Part shown: piece after piece, positions 30,981 through 40,775 of the stretch | How the letters are laid out: every line of letters starts with the position of its first letter | Position numbering within the stretch: the first letter of the stretch is position 1 | NCBI GenBank assembly: GCA_903869595.1 | Contig: CAIPZV010000028.1 | Span: forward strand, 1-64,000 | DNA: 64,000 bases | DNA from: an uncultured beta proteobacterium | GTDB lineage: Bacteria; Pseudomonadota; Gammaproteobacteria; Burkholderiales; Burkholderiaceae_C | Reading direction: 5' to 3' | The notes under the pieces: generated by a model | The model's input: the letters and a program-made list of their open reading frames with translations, nothing else | Database searches by the model: none | What the model was told of the DNA's origin: nothing | Translations under genes and position numbers: made by a program

Positions 30981-32021
30981 ATGCAAGGAATTAGACAAAA
31001 CCTTCAGTCTCTACGATTGCGCATATTCATTGCCATATTCGTCATCACACTTAGTGCTTTGTGGAGCCCGCTGGCCCTCGCGCAGCAAGCGCTTACTCTT
31101 CTCAATGTGTCCTATGACCCCACGCGTGAGCTGTACATCGAATTTAACGCGGCATTTGCCAAATACTGGAAGACCAAAACCGGCCAAGATGTCAGCATCA
31201 AGCAAAGCCACGGCGGCTCTGGCAAGCAGGCTCGAGCCATCATTGACGGACTCGATGCCGATGTGGCCACGCTGGCCCTAGCGGGCGACACCGACGCTAT
31301 CGTCAAGAACGGCGGCTGGATCGCTGCGAGCTGGCAAAAGCGTTTGCCCCACAATGCCTCGCCCTACACATCCACCATCGTGCTGACAGTGCGTGAAGGC
31401 AATCCCAAAGGGATTAAAGACTGGGACGATTTAATCCGCCCGGACATCAAAGTGATCACACCCAACCCGAAAACTTCGGGCGGTGCGCGTTGGAATTACC
31501 TGGCGGCATGGGAATTTGCAAAACGCAAATATGGCAGCGACGCCAAAGCCAAAGAATTTGTTGCCAAGCTGTATGGCAACGTACCCATCTTAGATACCGG
31601 CGCACGCGGCGCGGCCATCACCTTCGGGCAGCGAGCGCAAGGCGATGTGCTGATCGCATGGGAAAACGAAGCCTATTTATTGGAGAAAGAATTCAGCGCA
31701 AAATTTGATGTGGTCGTACCATCACTGAGCATTTTGGCCGAGCCTGCTGTGGCCGTCGTGGATAAAAACGTGGACCGCAAAGGCACGCGCCTTGTGGCCG
31801 AGGAGTACTTGAAGTATTTATACAGCGAGGAAGGCCAAGACATCGCCGGTAAAAACTTTTATCGCCCGGCAGTGTCTGAGAGGGCAAAAGCCAAGTACGC
31901 GCACCAGTTTGCGAGGATCAAACTCTTCACCATAGATGAAGCCTTCGGCGGCTGGGAGAAGGCAGACAAAGAACACTTTGCCGAAGGCGCAAGCTTTGAC
32001 CAGATTTATACCAAACGCTGA
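30981..32021 (+). CDS. Second sulfate-binding protein (Sbp/CysP-like)
   Basis: Periplasmic sulfate- or thiosulfate-binding protein, 346 residues, with a long signal peptide ending near PLALA-Q. Shared family blocks are [25 protein letters not shown] and [17 protein letters not shown]. The start is the second of two closely spaced ATGs; GGAG lies 7 bases before it and the other ATG is out of frame. It is divergent from cysH, away from the transporter operon, so it probably feeds the same CysTWA with different ligand preference or timing. Confidence 0.92.
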   Translation: MQGIRQNLQSLRLRIFIAIFVITLSALWSPLALAQQALTLLNVSYDPTRELYIEFNAAFAKYWKTKTGQDVSIKQSHGGSGKQARAIIDGLDADVATLALAGDTDAIVKNGGWIAASWQKRLPHNASPYTSTIVLTVREGNPKGIKDWDDLIRPDIKVITPNPKTSGGARWNYLAAWEFAKRKYGSDAKAKEFVAKLYGNVPILDTGARGAAITFGQRAQGDVLIAWENEAYLLEKEFSAKFDVVVPSLSILAEPAVAVVDKNVDRKGTRLVAEEYLKYLYSEEGQDIAGKNFYRPAVSERAKAKYAHQFARIKLFTIDEAFGGWEKADKEHFAEGASFDQIYTKR

Positions 32022-32047
32022 TGCGCGCTTGCGCACACGGGCTTTGC

Positions 32048-33058
32048 CTACGTGCCAGGAATCTCTTCCGTATCCACCTCGCTGCGCGCTTGCACCGGGT
32101 AGCGATTACCCTGCACCGTCTGGCTGTTGATCAAGGCTTCGCAAGCGGCCAGGGTTTCGGGTGTTAACACCTTCTCTACCGCAGCTGCGTTCTCTAGTGC
32201 ATGTTCCACGCTGGTGGTCCCAGGGATGGGCAATATATGGGGCGCCTTGTGCAGCAGCCAGGCGATAGCCAATTGCGCCGGGGTGCATCCAGCCTCTTGC
32301 GCTACCTTTGTAAACGGCGCCAGCAACTTGCAATTGGTGGCGTAGGTTTCGGGCGCAAAACGCGGCATGTTTTTACGAAAGTCGGTGACGTCAAACGTCG
32401 CGATGTCCGGCGGCGCACTGGTCAGAAAACCACGCGCCACCGGGCTGAAGGCCACCAAGGCCACGCCCAGCTCGGCGCAGGCTTGCAGCACTGCGATTTC
32501 GGGGTTGCGCGTCCACAGCGAATATTCTGATTGCACCGCGCTGATAGGAAACTCGGCATGCGCTTTGCGCAGCGTCGCCGCGGACACTTCGGACAAGCCC
32601 ACGGCGCGTATTTTTCCAGCTTTCACCAAGTCGCCTAGTGCGCCCACGCTTTCCTCAATCGGCACCGCCTTGTCCCAACGGTGCAGGTAATACAGGTCTA
32701 TCACGTCGGTGTTCAGGCGCTTGAGCGAGTCTTCGCAGTTCTGGCGCAGCGTGGCCGGGCGGCCATCGATGGCGCGCACTTTTTTGCCATCCGGTCCGGT
32801 GACGGCATGGATGCCGCATTTGCTGGCCAGTGTAAATCGCTTGCGGTGGGGCATCAGGTACTTGCCCAGCAAGAGCTCGGATTGGCCAAAGCCGTACAAG
32901 GTGGCGGTATCAAAGTGGGTAATGCCCGCATCCAGCGAGGCCAGCAGCACGCGCTCGGTCTGCGCTTCGGACACCGGCGAGCCATAGGCGTGGCAAAAAT
33001 TCATACAGCCCAGGCCAATGGCGCTGACGGTGAAAGGACCTAGTGCGCGTTGTTGCAT
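32048..33058 (-). CDS. Aldo/keto reductase
   Basis: NADPH-dependent oxidoreductase of the TIM-barrel AKR superfamily, 336 residues. The catalytic tetrad is readable as Asp in FDTATLYG, Tyr in LYGFGQSE, Lys in LASKCG and His in YYLHRW. The C-terminal cofactor region is ILPIPGTTSVEHALEN. A GGAG site precedes the ATG of MQQRALGPFTV. It resembles the AKR13/YakC group; the substrate is unknown. It is convergent with the sulfate-binding protein gene and follows pyrE by 56 bp. Confidence 0.9.
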   Translation of the reverse strand: MQQRALGPFTVSAIGLGCMNFCHAYGSPVSEAQTERVLLASLDAGITHFDTATLYGFGQSELLLGKYLMPHRKRFTLASKCGIHAVTGPDGKKVRAIDGRPATLRQNCEDSLKRLNTDVIDLYYLHRWDKAVPIEESVGALGDLVKAGKIRAVGLSEVSAATLRKAHAEFPISAVQSEYSLWTRNPEIAVLQACAELGVALVAFSPVARGFLTSAPPDIATFDVTDFRKNMPRFAPETYATNCKLLAPFTKVAQEAGCTPAQLAIAWLLHKAPHILPIPGTTSVEHALENAAAVEKVLTPETLAACEALINSQTVQGNRYPVQARSEVDTEEIPGT

Positions 33059-33114
33059 GATGAAAGACTCCGGTGTAAATAGTGACCGACTAGGCGCTTG
33101 AAGCCTACAAACCT

Positions 33115-33837
33115 TCAAGCCACGCCATAGCGCGCGCGATAGGCCTGCACGCGCTGGCGGTGTTCGCCCATGGCGTCGCCGCTTTGGGTTTGCAAATAGG
33201 CCAGCAAGTCATCCAAATTGGCAATCGCACACACTTGCAGACCCAGGTTGTGGCGCACATATTGCACTGCGCTGTAGGGCACATCCTGGGTGCTGCCGTC
33301 GGCCTGCTTTTCGGTAGCCATTTCCTGGCGGTCCAGGGCAATTGCCACCGCATGCGGCTTGGCACCGGCGGCTTGGATGAGGGCAATCGATTCGCGCGCA
33401 GCGGTGCCTGCGCTCATCACGTCATCGACGATCAGCACCCGGCCTTGCAAGGGCGCGCCTACCAGGGTGCCGCCTTCGCCATGGTCTTTGGCCTCTTTGC
33501 GGTTGTAGGCAAAAGGCACGTTGCGGCCCAAACGCGCCAGCTCGACGGCCACCGCCGCACCCAGCGGAATACCCTTATAAGCCGGGCCGAACAACATATC
33601 AAACTGCACGCCGCTGGCTAGCAAAGCCTGGGCATAAAACTGCGCCAGACGGCCCAGCTTGGCGCCGTCGTCAAACAAACCGGCGTTGAAAAAATAGGGG
33701 CTTAGGCGCCCGGCCTTGGTTTTGAATTCGCCAAAACGCAATACGCCCGATGCGATGGCAAATTGCACAAACTCCTGCGCCAATGCGCTGTTTTCGGTGG
33801 GCGGGGGGGCGGCGGCGCTGGTGCTGGAAGTGGTCAT
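33115..33837 (-). CDS. pyrE: Orotate phosphoribosyltransferase
   Basis: Pyrimidine synthesis enzyme that joins orotate to PRPP, 240 residues. The PRPP loop is LIVDDVMSAGTA (135-146) and the flexible-loop lysines lie in RKEAKDHGEGG. The N-terminus has an extra Ser/Ala/Pro-rich stretch of about 18 residues before the core. The ATG of MTTSSTSAAAPP is used because the family core starts soon after; sequence further upstream overlaps the divergent gene. Confidence 0.95.
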   Translation of the reverse strand: MTTSSTSAAAPPPTENSALAQEFVQFAIASGVLRFGEFKTKAGRLSPYFFNAGLFDDGAKLGRLAQFYAQALLASGVQFDMLFGPAYKGIPLGAAVAVELARLGRNVPFAYNRKEAKDHGEGGTLVGAPLQGRVLIVDDVMSAGTAARESIALIQAAGAKPHAVAIALDRQEMATEKQADGSTQDVPYSAVQYVRHNLGLQVCAIANLDDLLAYLQTQSGDAMGEHRQRVQAYRARYGVA

Positions 33838-34023
33838 GCGGTGGCTTGATAGGGGGCTTTCCCCATTGTATGGAGCGGCAGCCATTGGCACGGCGGCGGC
33901 AAATTTGCGGCTTTTCGGGTTTTTTGGTGTGCAGTCGGTGTACCATGAAATTTCTTGCTTGCGCATGCCTGCGTCACTGTGGCACGCGGGCATGGACTAC
34001 AACCATTTTCCAAGGAGACTCGC

Positions 34024-34980
34024 GTGTCACACACTTCCTCTTTTACCCGCCCCTTCACCCTGGCCGCTGCTGCGCTAGCCGCGTCTTTCTCGCTGCTCGG
34101 GCAGGCCCAAGCGGCTGAGCCCGCTTCCTGCCAAGCAGTGCGCTTTGCCGATGTAGGCTGGACCGACATCACCGCCACCACTGCGGTGATGTCCGAAATC
34201 CTCAAGGGCATCGGCTACAAGCCTACCGCGCAAGTGCTGTCGGTGCCGGTGACCTACAGCAGCATGAAATCGAAAAAGATCGACGTGTTTTTGGGCAACT
34301 GGATGCCGTCCATGGAAGGCGACATCAAGCCCTACGCGGCAGACGGCTCGGTGGAAACCATTGGTGCCAACCTGGAAGGCGCGAAGTACACCCTGGCCGT
34401 GCCTGACTATGTGGCCGAGGCCGGCGTCAAAACCTTTGCCGACCTGGCCAAGAACGCCGACAAGTTCAGCAAAAAGATTTATGGCATTGAGCCTGGCAAT
34501 GACGGCAATCGCTTGATTTTGGACATGATCAAGAAAAACGCCTTTGGCCTGGGCGGCTTCAAGATCGTCGAGTCCAGCGAGGCGGGCATGGTCTCGCAAG
34601 TCGTGCGCGCCGTGCCCAAGAAAGAATGGATTGTGTTTTTAGGCTGGGCGCCCCACCCCATGAACAGCAAAATCAAAATGACGTATTTGGCCGGTGGTGA
34701 CGACTTTTTCGGCCCCAACTTCGGCGGCGCCACGGTCTATACCAACACGCGCAAAGGCTATTCCACCGAATGCGCCAATGTGGGCAAGCTGCTAAAAAAC
34801 ACCAAGTTCAGCTTGGAAGCGGAAAACGAAATCATGTCCTCTATCCTGGACAAAAAAATGAAACCTGAAGCGGCGGCCCAAGCCTGGCTTAAGGGCAATG
34901 CCTCCACCTGGGGCAACTGGCTGGCTGGCGTCAAAACCTTTGACGGCAAGGACGTGACCCCCGCGATGATCAGCAAGTAA
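34024..34980 (+). CDS. Choline/glycine betaine ABC transporter substrate-binding protein
   Basis: Periplasmic receptor, 318 residues, with a signal peptide ending near GQAQA-A. It starts with GTG at 34024, preceded by AAGGAG (34012-34017, spacing 6); no ATG fits as well. Motifs VGWTDITATTAV, FLGNWMPSME, GIEPGNDGNRL and LGWAPHPMN, with their tryptophans and acidic residues, match the aromatic cage of ChoX/ProX-type quaternary amine binders. It is followed after 4 bp by the permease, so receptor, permease and ATPase form one operon. Confidence 0.92.
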   Translation: MSHTSSFTRPFTLAAAALAASFSLLGQAQAAEPASCQAVRFADVGWTDITATTAVMSEILKGIGYKPTAQVLSVPVTYSSMKSKKIDVFLGNWMPSMEGDIKPYAADGSVETIGANLEGAKYTLAVPDYVAEAGVKTFADLAKNADKFSKKIYGIEPGNDGNRLILDMIKKNAFGLGGFKIVESSEAGMVSQVVRAVPKKEWIVFLGWAPHPMNSKIKMTYLAGGDDFFGPNFGGATVYTNTRKGYSTECANVGKLLKNTKFSLEAENEIMSSILDKKMKPEAAAQAWLKGNASTWGNWLAGVKTFDGKDVTPAMISK

Positions 34981-34984
34981 AGCC

Positions 34985-35845
34985 ATGGCGGCCGGTCTGG
35001 CAGCCGCGCTCGCGTGGCTCACCGACAACAAGCTCCCGCTGGGCGAGACCATTGCGGCGGGGGTCGATCGCATTACCCAAAGCGCCCCCTGGTTGTTTGA
35101 CGCGGTGTCCGAAAACCTCAGCGCGTTAGTACTGGGTTTTACCGGCGCGCTGTTGTGGGTGCAGCCGCTCATCATGGTGGCGGTGCTCACGGCGCTGGCT
35201 TGGGCGCTGCAACGCTCAGTCAAGCTGGCGGTGTTTGTGGGCGTGGCGCTGCTGCTCATCATCAATATGGGCTACTGGACCGAGACCATGGAGACGCTGT
35301 CGCTGGTGTTGTTTGCCACGCTGACATGCGTGCTGATCGGCGTCCCTATCGGTATCGCAGCGGCACACCGGCCTTGGCTCGAGGCGGCGTTGCGTCCGCT
35401 GCTAGATTTAATGCAGACCATCCCCACCTTTGTATACCTGATACCGACGCTCATCCTCTTCGGACTGGGTGTGGTGCCTGGGCTGATCTCTACCGTTATC
35501 TTTGCGCTACCCGCACCAATCCGCCTCACCACGCTGGGCATTGCCTCGGTGCCTCGCCCACTGATCGAGGCGGGGCAGGCCTTTGGTGCCACACGCTGGC
35601 AGTTGCTAATTAAAGTGGAAATTCCTTCGGCCTTGCCCAACATCATGGCCGGGATTACGCAATGCATCATGCTCAGCCTGTCCATGGTCGTGATCGCCGC
35701 GCTGGTGGGCGCCGACGGCCTGGGCAAACCGGTAGTGCGCGCGCTCAACTCGGTCAACATCGCAGATGGCTTTGAGGCCGGGCTGGCGATTGTGATTGTG
35801 GCCATCGTGCTCGACCGCTTGTGCAAAACCCGCAGCCATGACTGA
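34985..35845 (+). CDS. Choline/glycine betaine ABC transporter permease
   Basis: Inner-membrane permease, 286 residues with about seven hydrophobic segments. The pattern LLDLMQTIPTFVYLIPTLILFGLG and the EAA loop LIEAGQAFGATRWQLLIKVEIP are typical of ProW/ChoW. Its last 8 bases overlap the start of the ATPase gene. Confidence 0.93.
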   Translation: MAAGLAAALAWLTDNKLPLGETIAAGVDRITQSAPWLFDAVSENLSALVLGFTGALLWVQPLIMVAVLTALAWALQRSVKLAVFVGVALLLIINMGYWTETMETLSLVLFATLTCVLIGVPIGIAAAHRPWLEAALRPLLDLMQTIPTFVYLIPTLILFGLGVVPGLISTVIFALPAPIRLTTLGIASVPRPLIEAGQAFGATRWQLLIKVEIPSALPNIMAGITQCIMLSLSMVVIAALVGADGLGKPVVRALNSVNIADGFEAGLAIVIVAIVLDRLCKTRSHD

Positions 35846-37085
35846 AGGCCCCTGCCCGCAGAGTAGCGCGCTTCCTATGGCCGAGTTTCGGCATGTCGAC
35901 GTAGTCTTTGGCACGCACAGCGCGCAAGCCTTGGCGCTGCTGGACGCGGGTAAAACCCGGCAAGAAATTTTGGACGCCACCGGCGCAGTGCTGGGCGCGG
36001 CGGACTGCAATTTGCAAATCGCCGAGGGTGAAATTTCGGTGCTCATGGGCCTGTCGGGTTCGGGCAAATCCACGCTGCTGCGCTGCCTCAATGGTCTAAA
36101 CCAAGCCAACCGGGGCGCGGTGCTAATTCGCGACACGCACGCCGGGCAAAGCGGCTATGTAGACCTGACGCGCTGCGACGCCGCCACCCTGCGCCGCCTG
36201 CGCACCACACGCGTGGCCATGGTGTTCCAACAGTTCGCGCTGCTGCCCTGGCGCACCGTCGCCGAAAACGTGGGCCTGGGCCTGGAGCTCAGCGGCATGC
36301 CCAAAGCACAGCGCGAAAAAATAGTCGCTGAAAAGCTAGAGTTGGTGGGCCTGCAGCAATGGGGCAAAAAATACGCACACCAGCTATCGGGCGGTATGCA
36401 ACAGCGCGTTGGCCTGGCCCGCGCCTTTGCCACGGACGCAGACATTTTGCTGATGGACGAACCGTTTTCTGCGCTAGACCCGCTGATCCGTGAGCACTTG
36501 CAGCAAGAGCTTTTACAACTGCAAAAGCAATTGAAAAAAACCATTGTCTTTGTCAGCCACGACCTGGATGAAGCCATCAAGTTGGGGAACCACATCACCA
36601 TCATGGAAGGCGGGCGCATTGTGCAATCGGGCGAGCCCGAGCAAGTGGTGCTCAACCCGGCCAATACCTATGTGCGCGACTTTGTGGCGCACATGAACCC
36701 CATCAAGGTGTTACGCGGCAGATCGCTGATGACGCCGCTAGAAAAACTCAAGTACGAAGGCCTGCGGGTGCAACTGGACTGGACCGGCCACCACTGGCTG
36801 CAACTGGGCGCAAGCGGCCAGCCCGAGCGCGCCGACATAGAAGGCCGACCCGGCCAACTGCTGGCTTACCACCCGCAGCTCGACATCGTGCAAGCAGGCC
36901 TGGATGGGCGCAGCATTGCCATCGCCAGCCCAGACATGCTGCTCGAACACATCATCCATATCCGCCACGCCACCGGCCGCCCGGTGTTGCTGTGCGAAGC
37001 AGGTCGCTTTGTAGGTGTGGTGGGCGATGAGGAAATTTACCGGGGTATGTTGCAGACGACGCGGGCGACTTCCACCGCAACCTAG
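35838..37085 (+). CDS. Choline/glycine betaine ABC transporter ATP-binding protein
   Basis: Long ProV/ChoV-type ATPase, 415 residues. Walker A is GLSGSGKST (71-79), followed by signature LSGGMQQRVGLARA, Walker B ILLMDEPFSALDPL and a C-terminal CBS-like region. The insertion between beta strands near the N-terminus (LDAGKTRQEILDATG) is typical of ProV and ChoV. The ATG overlaps the permease stop by 8 bp. Confidence 0.94.
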   Translation: MTEGPCPQSSALPMAEFRHVDVVFGTHSAQALALLDAGKTRQEILDATGAVLGAADCNLQIAEGEISVLMGLSGSGKSTLLRCLNGLNQANRGAVLIRDTHAGQSGYVDLTRCDAATLRRLRTTRVAMVFQQFALLPWRTVAENVGLGLELSGMPKAQREKIVAEKLELVGLQQWGKKYAHQLSGGMQQRVGLARAFATDADILLMDEPFSALDPLIREHLQQELLQLQKQLKKTIVFVSHDLDEAIKLGNHITIMEGGRIVQSGEPEQVVLNPANTYVRDFVAHMNPIKVLRGRSLMTPLEKLKYEGLRVQLDWTGHHWLQLGASGQPERADIEGRPGQLLAYHPQLDIVQAGLDGRSIAIASPDMLLEHIIHIRHATGRPVLLCEAGRFVGVVGDEEIYRGMLQTTRATSTAT

Positions 37086-37237
37086 AACAGTAAGTAGGGT
37101 CGCCATTAGGGTATTTGCGTACTTGACGGCACCGTCTTGCGGCCTCACGCTGGAGGCAGGCACGGGGATTGGTTTGCTTGCGGCTTGCGCTACCGGCCTG
37201 CGGTTTTAAAAATCCACCACATCAGAGGAGCTTTCAC

Positions 37238-39046
37238 ATGACACAGACCAGTCCGTCCGGGCGCGCCAGCGCCTGGCTTGACCACTTTGGCGCCGCGCTG
37301 GGCCGCCATGACGCTGCGGCCACCGCCGCGCTGTTTGACGCAGATTGCTATTGGCGCGATCTGGTGGCCTTTACCTGGAATATTTGCACCCAGGAAGGCC
37401 AAGGCGCTATCGAAAAGATGGTCCAGGCGCGTGGCGGTGATGTGGCGGCCAGCCATTTCGCGCTGGAAGGCGAGGCCACCGAGGCCGATGGCGTGGTCGA
37501 TGCCTGGTTCACCTTCGAAACCCGGCTGGCGCGCGGGCGTGGGCATTTGCGCCTTAAAGGCACCGACCAGGGCGACAAAGGCTGGACGCTTTTGACCACC
37601 ATGACCGAGCTCAAAGGCTTTGAAGAGAAAACCGGCACGCACCGTATCAAGGGCGCGGAACACGGCGTACACCCAGGCCGCAAAAGCTGGCTGGAAGCGC
37701 GCGCGCATGAGCAGCAAACCTTGGGGTTTAGCGAGCAGCCTTATGTGGTGATCGTCGGCGGCGGGCAAGGCGGCATTGTGCTTGGGGCGCGACTGCGGCG
37801 GCTGGGTGTACCGACCATTATCATTGAGAAAAACGCCAAGCCCGGCGACTCTTGGCGCAATCGCTACAAAAGCCTGTGCCTGCACGATCCGGTCTGGTAC
37901 GACCACCTGCCCTATATGCCCTTCCCGGACGACTGGCCCGTGTTTGCGCCCAAGGACAAGATCGGCGACTGGCTGGAGATGTACACCAAGATCATGGAGC
38001 TGAACTACTGGGGCTCTACCGAAGCCAAGAAAGCGCACTTTGACGAGGCCACTGGGCAATGGGAATTGCAGGTGGAGCGCGAAGGCAAAACCATCACCCT
38101 GCGGCCTAAACAACTGGTGTTTGCCATGGGCGTGTCGGGCTACCCCAATGTGCCGCATATCACCGGCGCCGAAAGTTTTCAAGGCGAGCAACACCACTCC
38201 AGCAAGCACCCAGGGCCGGACAAATACCTGGGCAAAAAAGTGGTGGTGCTGGGCTCGAACAACTCGGCGCACGATATCTGTGCAGCGCTGTGGGAGCACC
38301 AAGTGGACGTGACCATGGTGCAACGCAGTAGCACGCATATTGCACCCTCGGACTCTCTGATGGAGCTGGCGCTGGGCGGCCTGTACAGCGAAGAGGCGGT
38401 CAAGAACGGCATTGACCACCACAAGGGCGATCTGGTGTTTGCCAGCGTGCCCTACAAAATCATGCACAGCTTTCAAATCCCGGTGTACGAAGAGATGAAG
38501 CGGCGCGATGCCGACTTGTATGGACGTCTGGAAAAAGCCGGTTTCATGCTGGACTTTGGCGACGACGGCTCGGGCCTGTTCATGAAATACCTGCGCCGTG
38601 GTTCGGGCTATTACATCGACGTAGGCGCCTCCGAACTGGTGGCCAATGGCAGCATCAAGCTGCGCAGCGGCGTCAACATCGCGCGCATCAACGCAAAGTC
38701 GGTTACCTTGAGTGATGGCAGCGAGTTGCCGGCCGATGTCATTGTGTATGCCACCGGCTACGGCTCGATGAACCAGTTCTTAGCCGATTTGGTATCCCCC
38801 GAGGTGGCCGACCGCGTAGGCAAGGTCTGGGGCCTGGGTTCTAGCACCACCAAAGATCCCGGCCCCTGGGAGGGCGAACTGCGCAATATGTGGAAGCCGA
38901 CGAACCAGGCCCAGCTCTGGATTCATGGCGGTAATTTGCACCAGAGCCGACACTATTCGCAATTCCTATCGCTGCAACTGAAAGCGCGCTACGAAGGCCT
39001 GTCTACGCCGGTGTATGCGCAGGCGGCGGTGAACCACTTGAAGTAA
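37238..39046 (+). CDS. SnoaL-like domain fused to flavin-containing monooxygenase
   Basis: Two-part protein of 602 residues. Residues about 10-130 look like a SnoaL/NTF2-type fold (LFDADCYWRDLVAFTWN). The rest is a flavoprotein monooxygenase with the FAD motif VIVGGGQGG (171-179), the FAD/NADP region and a second dinucleotide motif VVVLGSNNSAHD near 340. AGAGGAG precedes the ATG closely. It lies 152 bp after a choline-type transporter on the same strand, so a role on an imported quaternary amine or related compound is possible. Substrate unproven. Confidence 0.87.
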   Translation: MTQTSPSGRASAWLDHFGAALGRHDAAATAALFDADCYWRDLVAFTWNICTQEGQGAIEKMVQARGGDVAASHFALEGEATEADGVVDAWFTFETRLARGRGHLRLKGTDQGDKGWTLLTTMTELKGFEEKTGTHRIKGAEHGVHPGRKSWLEARAHEQQTLGFSEQPYVVIVGGGQGGIVLGARLRRLGVPTIIIEKNAKPGDSWRNRYKSLCLHDPVWYDHLPYMPFPDDWPVFAPKDKIGDWLEMYTKIMELNYWGSTEAKKAHFDEATGQWELQVEREGKTITLRPKQLVFAMGVSGYPNVPHITGAESFQGEQHHSSKHPGPDKYLGKKVVVLGSNNSAHDICAALWEHQVDVTMVQRSSTHIAPSDSLMELALGGLYSEEAVKNGIDHHKGDLVFASVPYKIMHSFQIPVYEEMKRRDADLYGRLEKAGFMLDFGDDGSGLFMKYLRRGSGYYIDVGASELVANGSIKLRSGVNIARINAKSVTLSDGSELPADVIVYATGYGSMNQFLADLVSPEVADRVGKVWGLGSSTTKDPGPWEGELRNMWKPTNQAQLWIHGGNLHQSRHYSQFLSLQLKARYEGLSTPVYAQAAVNHLK

Positions 39047-39229
39047 ACCACGTGCGGGTTTGGAGGTGCCTGCTTGACTGAGGGCCAGTCTGCATAAGTC
39101 CAAACCCTTCGTTGCGAGGCCGCAGGCCGTGGCAACCGATGGCTTCCAACCTGCATGGATCGCGGCGTCGCTGTACTACTGGGCAATCGGTTATCTTCCA
39201 CGCTTATCTATAGCCCACGGGAGTCCCGC

Positions 39230-40021
39230 TTGTTCACACTCACCAGCCTGAACCTTAACGGCATACGCTCGGCCACCAGCAAGGGGCTGCAAGACTGGCT
39301 TCATAGCTTGCAAGCCGACTGCTTGTGCGTACAGGAAGTCAAAGCGCAGGCTGCGGATGTAGCCGGGCGATTTGAGACCCTCGCCGGCATGTCTGGCCAT
39401 TTCCACTTTGCCGAGAAAAAAGGCTACTCCGGCGTGGGCGTTTATACCCGCCACGCGCCCAGCGATGTGCGCGTGGGCTATGGCTCTGCCGAATTTGATG
39501 CCGAGGGCCGCTATGTGGAGTTGCGCTTTGATACGCCCAAGCGCAAGCTGTCCATCATTAGTTGTTACTTCCCCAGCGGTTCTTCGGGCGAGGAACGGCA
39601 GGAGGCCAAATACCGTTTTCTGGAAGGCATGTACCCGCACCTGCAAGATCTCAAACGCACGCGCGAGTTTGTGCTGTGCGGTGACATCAATATTGCGCAC
39701 CAGGAAATCGATTTGAAAAACTGGAAAGGCAACCGTAAGAACTCGGGCTTTCTGCCGGAAGAACGCGCCTGGATGACCCGGCTATTGAGCGAAGGTGGCC
39801 TAGTCGATGTTTATCGCCAACTCGAGCCCACCGCCACCGACGCGGCCTATACCTGGTGGAGCAACCGGGGCCAGGCCTACGCCAAAAACGTGGGCTGGCG
39901 TTTGGATTACCACTTGGCAACCCCTACGCTGGCAGCAGGTGCGCGTCAGCACGCTATCTACAAAGACACGCGCTTCTCAGACCACGCGCCTATCAGCATC
40001 GACTACGACTGGGGCTTGTAA
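39230..40021 (+). CDS. xthA: Exodeoxyribonuclease III
   Basis: AP endonuclease and 3'-5' exonuclease for base excision repair, 263 residues. Catalytic blocks are LNLNGIRSA, CVQEVKAQ, GDINIAHQEIDLKN, WRLDYHLATP and SDHAPIS. The most likely start is TTG at 39230, with GGGAG at 39219-39223 and spacing 6; it gives the normal N-terminus LFTLTSLNLNG. An ATG 75 bases upstream would add a stretch without similarity. Confidence 0.93.
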   Translation: MFTLTSLNLNGIRSATSKGLQDWLHSLQADCLCVQEVKAQAADVAGRFETLAGMSGHFHFAEKKGYSGVGVYTRHAPSDVRVGYGSAEFDAEGRYVELRFDTPKRKLSIISCYFPSGSSGEERQEAKYRFLEGMYPHLQDLKRTREFVLCGDINIAHQEIDLKNWKGNRKNSGFLPEERAWMTRLLSEGGLVDVYRQLEPTATDAAYTWWSNRGQAYAKNVGWRLDYHLATPTLAAGARQHAIYKDTRFSDHAPISIDYDWGL

Positions 40022-40039
40022 CCTGGCGGGGTGCAGGTT

Positions 40040-40062
40040 AAACTGTACGGACTGTACAGTTT
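40040..40062. promoter_or_regulatory. Palindromic operator of the Phd/PIN module
   Basis: Perfect 9-bp arms AAACTGTAC and GTACAGTTT are separated by five bases (GGACT), ending one base before the GGAGG Shine-Dalgarno of the antitoxin gene. Autorepression by the antitoxin-toxin complex through such a palindrome is usual for these modules. Two CTGTAC half-sites also repeat directly inside it. Confidence 0.75.
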
Positions 40063-40071
40063 GGAGGCCTT

Positions 40072-40329
40072 ATGTCTGCACCTACGCATTACGGCTTTGA
40101 ACAAGCCCGCGCCCAATTACCCACGCTGATGGCCCAGGCCCATGCAGGGCAGGCCAGCATCATTACCAAGCATGGCAAACCCTATGCGGCCATAGTGCCG
40201 CTGGCGGATGTAGCGCAGGCACGCAAGCGACCGGATAAGGGCATTCTGAACTTACAGGGCAGTGGAAAAGGCTTGTGGGGCAAGAAGTCCAGCGGCACGA
40301 TCGCGCAATTGCGCGACGAATGGGCCTGA
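40072..40329 (+). CDS. Antitoxin of the Phd/YefM type
   Basis: Small DNA-binding antitoxin, 85 residues. The N-terminal half (YGFEQARAQLPTLMAQ, then ITKHGKPYAAIVPL) follows the Phd/YefM fold. The C-terminal half is basic and glycine-rich, ending IAQLRDEWA, and probably wraps the toxin. GGAGG lies 4 bases before the ATG. The PIN toxin starts 5 bp downstream. Confidence 0.85.
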   Translation: MSAPTHYGFEQARAQLPTLMAQAHAGQASIITKHGKPYAAIVPLADVAQARKRPDKGILNLQGSGKGLWGKKSSGTIAQLRDEWA

Positions 40330-40334
40330 GCTAA

Positions 40335-40775
40335 ATGGCCGCCGGCACGACGCTTAGTTGGGGCGGCTTAGCCCCGGGCAGCACGGTAGTGGTGGACAGC
40401 GCGCCCTGGATTTATGTCCTGGAAGGGCGCCCACGCTTCGCTGAAAAATTTACCGGTTTGTTTGAAGCTGCGGCGCAGCAAGAACTGGAACTTGCGCTCT
40501 CGACTATCACCCTGTCTGAAATACTGGCCGGACCTTACAAAAACGGGCACACCGCCTTGGCAAAGCGCTATGAAAAAGCGCTTGCCAGCTACCGCGTGGT
40601 AGAGCTGAGCGCACCCATTGCGGTGCTGGCCGCACAACTACGTGCACGCTTTGCGCTCAAGCTACCCGACGCCATTCAGGTAGCCACCGCCCTAGACATC
40701 GGTGCCGATGCGCTGGTCACCCACGACCGCGACTTTTCCAAGGTGCGGGGCCTCTCGGTTTTGATGGGCGACTAA
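40335..40775 (+). CDS. PIN-domain toxin (VapC-like)
   Basis: Putative ribonuclease toxin, 146 residues. Acidic residues expected for the PIN active site are Asp21 (VVVDSAPW), Glu in TLSEILAG, Asp in KLPDAIQ and Asp in THDRDF. It is paired with the upstream Phd-like antitoxin. Known relatives cut tRNA or rRNA; the target here is unknown. Confidence 0.87.
   Translation: MAAGTTLSWGGLAPGSTVVVDSAPWIYVLEGRPRFAEKFTGLFEAAAQQELELALSTITLSEILAGPYKNGHTALAKRYEKALASYRVVELSAPIAVLAAQLRARFALKLPDAIQVATALDIGADALVTHDRDFSKVRGLSVLMGD

Noticed and set aside
37190..38476. 428-codon open frame opposite the flavin monooxygenase gene
   Set aside because: Shadow frame; the plus-strand product has clear FAD and SnoaL-like motifs.
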